Positions 57,436 through 64,000 of a stretch of 64,000 nucleotides of DNA are shown here, one piece after another (the stretch's first letter is position 1; each line of letters opens with the position of its first letter). The stretch spans positions 186,001 through 250,000 of the forward strand of contig JAHLKI010000006.1 in assembly GCA_025602905.1 (NCBI GenBank), given 5' to 3'. The notes under the pieces were generated by a model. That model ran no database searches. It saw only the letters and a list, made by a program, of their open reading frames with translations, and was not told where the DNA came from. The stretch is from Phlyctochytrium arcticum. Lineage: Eukaryota > Chytridiomycota > Chytridiomycetes > Chytridiales > Chytridiaceae. The position numbers were made by a program, and so were the translations under genes.

Positions 57436-57679
57436 AACCTCTCAGAAGCTTTGTGAAAATTGCTGCGTATCTTGGAAATACGTCGCTTTCCATTTACAGG
57501 GGAGTCAGCGATTGCATATCTATAAAGAAGGTCTTTGGGAAGATGGTATGGCGTTTCGAGGTATATGCCGTTTTGCAGTAAAGGAGGATTGAGAGGCTGT
57601 TCATGCAAACAGAAGTAGCAGCTAGCTGGAAATGAGCTTCCCGATTCGATTGGTTTTTGACCCGAGAAATGAGGTTAGA

Positions 57680-59219
57680 TCAGTTCTCCAGGTCCGGGTC
57701 CACTGGAGGGAGCATGGGTGGGGCGCCAGTGTGCTGTCGTGGTAAGCTCAGGTGCGGGAACCCCAGCTGTCGAGTTTGCTCCGGACCGACGGCATGCGAT
57801 GCGCCGACCGCATGCGATGCTTTGGATGGATTGGCTGTCGATCGAGGCAACGACCCAGAAACCAAGAACTGGCTTTCCTTGGGTGCTCTTCGAAAATATC
57901 TGCCCAGTCCAACAACATCCGCCCACACCTCTATCTCATCAAGCGCAGCAGCTCGCCAGTGTTGGTTTAGTGTCATGATAAGAATTGGGTTCATGAACGA
58001 AAACCCGTAGGTGCCGATATACGAAATGTAGTCCATCCAAGCTGGAGGCGGCATTTGCATAAACATATGGTAGCCGATAGAGACCCACATGGGAAGCATG
58101 CAAAAGTAAGCACAGCCAATGTATACCAGAGCTTGTCGTGCCAGACGGAACGCAAGCTGATCCGTATCCTTGCGAATTCCCGTGTTAGCCGTTTTACGTG
58201 CATTGGAAATGGACGCTGTGGGCTCAAAGGTGTTACTAGGAGATGGACCAGTCGCCGCCCCACCCCGAGAAGATTTCCCGCCACGGTTCATTGAGTCATC
58301 CATCGCCATTTCGACCTTGTTACGCACGGCCATGAATGTAGCATAGATTCGCCAGTACATGAAGATGATTCCGTTCACGTTCAGTCCCAAGAACCCAAAC
58401 CCGAGAACTCCTACTAGAGCACCGACCCAATCACCACCGTTGGACCCTACACAAGTAGCAATTTGTCAGTCTTTTGGGTGATGGCATAGTTAGTGGTGCG
58501 AATACTTACATAGCGGTTGGCAATACAAGCCTGAGGGTGATAGCCCCGCCATACGCCCAAATATAAACTGTACCGCCGGTATACCCAATGCCATTCCCCA
58601 GGTCCCCAGTACCACAGTTCGGGCTTGGTGGTTGGTCGCTCGAAAGCGATGCACAATGGCAAGATACTGCTCCAACATAAACAGAAACAGGAATGACTGG
58701 CCCGCAACTCCCCATGCTCCACCCGCGTATCCGAGGATTTGGCACACCACCCTCCCTATCGACGATGTTTAGAAGTTTGGTCAAGTGGTTCAGAAATAAA
58801 GATAATGCAAACCTTGCCAAAAGTGGCCAGAAAACAGCGATGGCATATGCCAAAACAAAAATGTCACAACTTGTTTGCACCGATCAACTAACACCAAACT
58901 AACGATAACGTATTTTGATGCTGTCCACTGCAATTCAGTAAGAACAGAATTAGAAAAAAACACTCCTGTACCAACATGCAATGAAACAAGAACTTACTGG
59001 CATACGTCTGGCGGCGAAGACGAAAAAGACACCGAGGCAGAAGGAAACGATGGTGATTGCAGCGTAGACTGCGTTCCATCGATATTGTATATCGGTCAGC
59101 TTCCATGGCAAATAATACCATCCCTGCTGCATCCCCAACGGTGGATATTCGAAGTGATAGTACCCTTCTGCATCTGGCAGGCCAACGGACGCCGGTGGTT
59201 CCCGCTCTTGGTAAATCAT
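57680..59219 (-). CDS. Rhodopsin-like GPCR, array 2 copy G
   Basis: Four exons, 59219-58998, 58927-58813, 58755-58510 and 58446-57680, encode 449 residues. It has the same layout and landmarks as copy F (E-Q-Y-L-A-I, C-M-L-P, N-P-I-L-I). Exon 3 starts differently from the other copies: G-R-V-V-C-Q instead of G-Q/K-Y-T-C-Q, so the extracellular edge of TM3, often part of a ligand pocket, has changed while the 3.25 cysteine is kept. Its ends are almost identical to F. No lesion was found. Confidence 0.84.
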
Positions 59220-60744
59220 CAGAAAATCTTGCGTTCGAAAGTTATCCGCAGTTGGAGGGACCCAATTGGAAGGAAAAAAAGTTTATTTGGAAAAATAAAT
59301 TGTGGACACATAACGGAAGGGAGGCGGAGCATGCCTGACCCCTTTAAGTAGTGGCAATTTGCATGAAGTCTAACTATTACGCACCGGCAGACCGGAAAAC
59401 TTCCCATTTGTCGGATTTACTTTGTACCTGATCATATGTTTTCCGAACTGTAATAGCAACAAAATAGCGAGTAATTTTTTGTTTAACGCAGGGGTTTATT
59501 ATGAAATGCCAAGGTATAAATAGTTTTTATCGTACTCTAATCCGCATAAGGTTTCTGCCGGATTCGAAATAAAGGGATAGACTTTTGGAACGTCGTACTT
59601 TCTCCAACTGGATGTTGCCCTTGCTATCTCCCTGGACTTTCTTTTATCAGGCGAAGTACGTTCGTCAACTATCAATGAGGTGTTGCGACTCACTGATCGG
59701 TCCATCCATCATCCAAATAACATAATTGCCTCAGACATCCCAATTTTCATCAAAGAACCTGAAAGAGGGGATCTTTGATTGGTTTTTGGGGGCGGTCCAC
59801 TAACTAGGACTTGAAAGAGGGTTTTGATTGGTTTTTGGGGGCGGTCGGTACCCCCTTACTGGGACTTACACCACCCTGAAAACCAAATAAACGCCGCCTT
59901 GATTGACGATTTCGAAAGTTTTAACTTTGTTTGATCTGTCCGTAGAACTTTAGTGGCAAAATTTGAGTTCCAAAATATTGACGTTCTCAAAGGACAAATT
60001 ATAATTGAAATAATGGATAATGGTAGCATCTGTAATGGCTTTCTTGGTCCGGCTGTGGGGGGTGGGGAAGATGGATGATCAGATCTGGAAGACTGAAGAT
60101 GAGAATGGTGAACACTATAACCGGCCCGTCCACTCACCCCGACAGCCAAAACCATCGCCACTACCCTCACCGGTTTGACCACTACCATATTATCACCCAG
60201 GTGGTCACTCATAGTACCAGCCAGGTGGATGGACAGCAAAAGTGTTAACCGGCTTTATATAAGTTTCATTTCGTTCAAAATGAAGGTTTGCTCTGCTCAG
60301 GTTTGTAACCCCCCAATGCCAATCAAGAGGTTACTATGATCAAATTTAGACAACAGCTCCAAGACGACAGTTTTTTTGTTCCCATGAGACATTTCCAACC
60401 TCTTAAAAGAGGAAGCAACCTGTAGTTTGGGCTTGTCACTCCCTCCTGCGTATCCCATGCCCTTTTAGATTTAATGTAGATTGAATGGAGCTCCCGCTAC
60501 GGAAGGATGTCGTGCCTCTTGACTCCTTTGCTATTAAAAGTCTCCTCTTCTTCGTTCAGCCTTCTTGTCTATTAGGTCGTTCATCTACATAAATTTGCCT
60601 TTCGCACCATACCGTGCTGCGTTGTGACGGACGGACAGAAGATGGACAGGCATCGCAGGCAACGTCTCCCACACTACCCCACAGCGGCTACACTTTTCGA
60701 TGAATTACGAAATTGGGGGCAGTAGCAAACAACATTCTGGACGA
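59220..60744. other. Upstream region of receptor G and spacer
   Basis: Has the element 'tttaagtagtggcaatttgc' at about 59342-59362 and TATAAATAG at 59515-59523, in plus orientation, some 300 nt from the receptor start. 59757-59850 holds two copies of a ~47-nt direct repeat. 59880-60740 contains no supported gene; a frame at 59856-60239 (minus) has no motif. Confidence 0.5.
59757..59850 (+). repeat. Direct repeat, two ~45-nt copies
   Basis: 'Cctgaaagaggg-attttgattggtttttgggggcggtc' occurs at about 59758-59799 and again at 59809-59850, with one short indel. It is nearly identical, so recent. Confidence 0.75.
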
Positions 60745-61030
60745 GCAGCTTTGTCCGCGCAGCGGGATATCCCTATTGACCGCAAAAATGGCAAGCTCTA
60801 TATCGGCCAACGACCTGCGCAGATTTAGGAGCAGGACAATATGAAGCTGAATATGAAGCGACCATGTGATTTTAGCCGTGAATATATCTCTATCAATGCG
60901 GACTATCGGAGTTTAAGTTCGCGTGTGAAACTTTTTTTTCATTTACCACCAAGTACCAAGTTCTCAACAATCGTTTTACATTTGACATTTGTATATTCTA
61001 TTATCTCTCAATTCTATTCATTCAATAATA
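60745..61030 (+). pseudogene. argJ 3' end relic, copy 2
   Basis: Scattered pieces of argJ exon 3 are in order: a remnant of the G-Y-S-G-I-P-V-D region near 60765-60815, 'cgcagattt-ggagcag' near 60820-60838, and the terminal segment at 60860-60915 encoding C-D-F-S-R-E-Y-I-S-I-N-A-D-Y-R-S with only a few changes. The 3' flank follows to about 61030. Large internal deletions make it non-functional. It lies 3' of receptor H, matching the argJ-receptor E arrangement. Confidence 0.78.
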
Positions 61031-61435
61031 TCCAGCTAAAGCGATTAGCTTGTAGTTATTGAAGTCCATGGATTTAATACTTTCCAGCTAATGCGATTAA
61101 CTCGTTACGACATCAATTCCACGGTTTTCCTCGTTACGACATTAAATCCACGGATTTAATAATGTCCAGCTATTTTCATCAGCGAACCTCTGGGAAGCTT
61201 GTGGCTTGATACAAAATGCTGCATTATTCTAAAGAATATGTTGGTTTCCCAAGTACAGAAGGAGTCAGCGGGAGACAACGGTTGCATATGTACACAGAAG
61301 GGCGGGAAGTTGGAAGGGCGTGGGGGATATGTATCGTTTTACAAGTACAGAAGGAGTGAGGCTTTGTTGATGCATAAAGAGCTAGCGTCAAGCTGGACTT
61401 GTCCACTCGACTAATTTTTGACGCTTGAAATGAGG

Positions 61436-62960
61436 TCAAGCCAGTGCTACCAGGTCCACCGGAGGGAGCATGGGTGGGGCGCCATGGTGCTGTCGTGGTA
61501 AGCTCTCGGGCGGGAATGCCAGTTTCCGATTCTGCTCGAGACCGACGGCATGCGACACTTTTGCTGAACTGGTTGTAGATTGAGGCAATGACCCAGAAAC
61601 CGAGAACTGGCTTTCCTTGGGTGCTCTTCGGAAATATCTGCCCAGTCCAACAACATCCGCCCATACCTCTATCTCATCAAGCGCAGCAGCTCGCCAGTGT
61701 TGGTTCAGCGTCATTATCAGAATTGGGTTCATAAACGAAAACCCGTAGGTGCCAATGTACGAAGCGTAGTCCATCCAAGCTGGAGGCGGCATTTGCATAA
61801 ACATATGATACCCGATAGAGATCCACATGGGGAACATGCAAAAGTAGGCGCTGCCAATGTATACCACAGCTTGTCGTGCCAGACGGAACGCGAGCTGATT
61901 CGTATCCTTGCGAATTCCCGTGTTGACCGTTTTACGTGCATTGATAATGGACGCTGTCGGTTCAAAGGAGTTACTAAGAGACTGGCCAGACGCCGCACCC
62001 TTGCCGGCTTTTGCGTTACGGTCCAATGTGCCCTCTATCGCCTCTTCGACCTTGTTACGCACGGCTATGAATGTGACATAGATTCGCCAGTACATGAAGA
62101 TGATTCCTTTCACGTTCAGCCCCAAGAACCCAAACCCGAGAACTCCGATTAGAGCACCCACCCAATCACCACCGTTGGACCCTACACAAATAGCAATTGG
62201 TCAATTTTTGGTGTGATGGCGTATTCAATGCCTTAAAAATATACTTACATAGCGGTTGGCAATACAAGCCAGAGGGGGATAGCCCTGCCATGCGCCCGAA
62301 TATAAACTGTACGGACGCCATACTCAATGACATTCCCCAGGTCCCCAGTACCACAGTTCGGGCTTGGTGGTTGGTAGCTCGAAAGCGATGCACAATGGCG
62401 AGATACTGCTCCATCATGAAGAGAAACAGGAAAGACTGGCCCGCAACTCCCCACGCTCCAGCTGCGAATCCGATGAGTTGGCACGTATATTGCCCTGCAG
62501 ACAAGAACGTTCAGAAAAAATGGTCTAATGGCTGGAAAATACATAAAATCCGAACCATGCCAGAAGTGGCCATAAAACAGCGATGGCATATGCCAGAAAA
62601 AGAATGTCACAACTTGTTTGAACCGATCAACCATCACCAAACTGATAACAATGTATTTTGATGCGGTCCACTGTAACCCAGCAAGAACATAATCAATAAA
62701 CCATCTTGTGCCAACATGAAATGAACAAGATAAACTACTGGCAAACGTCTGGCGGTGAAGAGGAAAAATATACCGAGGAAAAAGGAAACAATGGTGATTG
62801 CAGCGTAGACTGCGTTCCATCGATATTGTCGCTCGGTCAACTTCCATGGCAAATAATACCATCCCTGCTGCATCCCCAACGTTGGATATTCGAAGTGATA
62901 GTACCCTTCTGCATCTGGCAGGCCAACGGACGCCGGTGGTGCGTGCTCTTGGTATATCAT
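61436..62960 (-). CDS. Rhodopsin-like GPCR, array 2 copy H
   Basis: Four exons, 62960-62739, 62670-62556, 62494-62249 and 62181-61436, encode 442 residues. Landmarks are as in F and G: E-Q-Y-L-A-I-V-H-R-F with Gln at 3.50, loop-2 Cys, C-M-F-P in TM6 and N-P-I-L-I in TM7. The first intron begins GTAGTT rather than GTAAGT, a weaker donor. An in-frame upstream Met at 63032 exists, but the start at 62960 (M-I-Y-Q-E) is conserved in all four copies. The third loop resembles copy E (L-D-R-N-A-K) more than F and G, so H may descend from an E-like gene. No lesion was found. Confidence 0.83.
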
Positions 62961-63416
62961 TGGAAAATTTTGCCTCCCAAAGTAATCAAAAGTGGAAATA
63001 AGTAGGAGAGACCCTCGAATGGTTATGCGCAATTGAAAGAACCCAAATAGTGGCAGAAATTATGGAGGTTGAAAACAAACGGTTGACGCAAAGCGAAAAT
63101 GAGAGGGTGAATTCATTACCTTTGAGGGGCAGACTGCGAAGACTGGAAACTTTCTTTGGCGGAGTAACTTGCTAGATGGCCATAAGTTTTTCGAACTTTA
63201 TTAGCCACAAACAAACGAGTAAACTCTCTGGCAGCGCCAGTGAGTATCCTTTTTGTTTTGTTTACTTTTGTTGGGCGGCCACATGCACGGGGCCGGGAGA
63301 GGTCAAGATATAAATAGCTTCATCGTTCTGGCCAATTGGCACTAGGTTTGTACTCCTCGAAATAGTTTTGACGAAAAACAAACAGAAGACGGTGTCCTAT
63401 GTCCTTGTTGTGAGCA
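62961..63416. promoter_or_regulatory. Upstream region of receptor H, with TATAAATAG
   Basis: TATAAATAG lies at 63309-63317 in plus orientation, in the same relative place as the one before receptor G. It is 100 nt upstream of an ATG at 63417 on the plus strand, so it may serve a rightward gene rather than, or as well as, receptor H. Confidence 0.4.
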
Positions 63417-63569
63417 ATGGTCGAATCAAGCTATCCTCAGTCTTTTGCGTTGACAAATGTGGCCGCCCTTGGTCGATCGGGTACTAGGAGAGAAAGACCC
63501 AGAAATCTGGCACTTGATGATACGCCTGGCTCGGAAGCTTTCGAAGCTGTTGCCCATGGCCGTCCATAG
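63417..63569 (+). CDS. Possible first exon of a gene leaving the window
   Basis: An ATG at 63417 opens a 50-codon frame (M-V-E-S-S-Y-P-Q-S-F, later R-E-R-P-R-N-L-A-L-D-D) that stops at 63567-63569 unless an intron intervenes. It has a TATA-like box 100 nt upstream. Two similar 65-nt segments with consistent reading frames follow at 63725-63888. I recognise no family. This is a tentative call. Confidence 0.3.
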   Translation: MVESSYPQSFALTNVAALGRSGTRRERPRNLALDDTPGSEAFEAVAHGRP

Positions 63570-63724
63570 TTCTCCACAGTATCCTAATGTCAGCAGTGTC
63601 TGTAGTGTCCGACATCAAGAGTACCCATCTGTGTGGTCAAGATACTCTTAAAACCCTTTTTGTTTACAGCCAACGGAATCAGCACGTTTGATGACAGCAC
63701 CTTCCCCCCTTCCCGCGTAGTTTC

Positions 63725-63888
63725 CTAGATCTAGAAGCTGCTACGCTGATGGCTGAATTTCAAAGTTTGCGAAGCCAGTCTTCTGAACATAACCCTTGTT
63801 TTACAGCTAACGTAGGCACCTAGTAGATCTCGAATCTTTTACGCGGATGGCAGAATTTCAAAGTTTACAAAGCCAGTCCTCTGAACAT
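63725..63888 (+). repeat. Two similar exon-like segments
   Basis: 63725-63790 and 63821-63888 are about 80% alike. Both can be read as (L/V)-D-L-E-x-x-T-x-M-A-E-F-Q-S-L-x-S-Q-S-S-E-H, with most differences at synonymous or mild positions. The second runs on to a TGA at 63922-63924. They may be duplicated exons of the putative gene starting at 63417. Confidence 0.5.
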
Positions 63889-64000
63889 GAGGAGAGGGGG
63901 GAAACTTTCAAGAGTGGGAACTGAATGCAAATTTGGCAATGGAGAAATAATCTTATTGGAGATTCATTTTAGATTGCAAAAGATATGTTTCTATTAGGTC

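Noticed and set aside
59856..60239. 127-codon minus-strand frame in the G-H spacer
   Set aside because: No recognisable domain, no counterpart in the other spacers, and low-complexity composition.
12549..62960. Receptors as retinal-binding opsins
   Set aside because: Position 7.43 is Val, Ile or Tyr, not Lys, in all readable copies.
1..64000. CRISPR arrays, tRNA or rRNA genes, intact transposons
   Set aside because: No regularly spaced identical repeats, no cloverleaf with a GGTTC-type loop, and no transposase, reverse transcriptase or long terminal repeats were seen by eye. Small or diverged elements could be missed.

Overview
The window reads as nuclear DNA from a zoosporic (flagellated) fungus, most likely a chytrid. 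This is an inference. Genes carry many short introns of about 50-70 nt. Fungal housekeeping genes are present: ArgJ, an Alr/Mnr2-type CorA transporter, Not4, a Siz/PIAS ligase and a questin-oxidase-like gene. They sit beside orthologues of cilium/sperm genes that non-flagellated fungi usually lack (CCDC34, FANK1), and beside rhodopsin-like GPCR genes, which dikaryotic fungi essentially lack. No species can be named from the sequence alone. All multi-exon models were built by hand from splice consensus, reading phase and recalled family motifs. No database search was run.

Layout. 0-11 kb: DinB-like protein, V-ATPase subunit f/RNase K-like, CCDC34, a histidine phosphatase, FANK1, a Mg2+ transporter and a questin-oxidase-like gene. 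11-24.3 kb: tandem array 1, four copies (A-D, plus strand) of a seven-helix receptor gene. A and D are intact. B has an 11-nt duplication that shifts the frame, and C has a 2-nt deletion and a lost splice acceptor. A duplicated block carrying the 5' end of the questin-oxidase gene and a small unknown gene lies inside the array, as does a GC-rich ankyrin membrane-protein gene. 25.7-30 kb: NIPA-type Mg2+ transporter and CLPTM1. 30.5-34.6 kb: SUMO ligase with a very long repeat-rich N terminus. 35.3-41.3 kb: Not4, followed without a gap by a 3.4-kb open frame that may be an alternative C terminus. 41.9-46.8 kb: two disordered proteins and an ATP-grasp protein resembling bacterial PGM1-type peptide ligases. 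48.4-51.6 kb: a membrane SH3 protein and ArgJ. 51.9-63 kb: tandem array 2, four intact copies (E-H, minus strand) of a second, different rhodopsin-like receptor family, with decayed argJ 3' ends between copies.

The main result is the pair of local GPCR expansions. Aligning from the conserved TM3 cysteine (3.25), array 1 keeps the arginine at 3.50 as E-R-A. Array 2 replaces it with glutamine (E/D-Q-Y). Neither family has the retinal-binding lysine at 7.43, so these look like receptors for unknown ligands rather than opsins. Duplicated promoter modules, argJ and questin-oxidase relics and fresh disabling lesions show that both arrays are evolving by tandem duplication with birth and death of copies.
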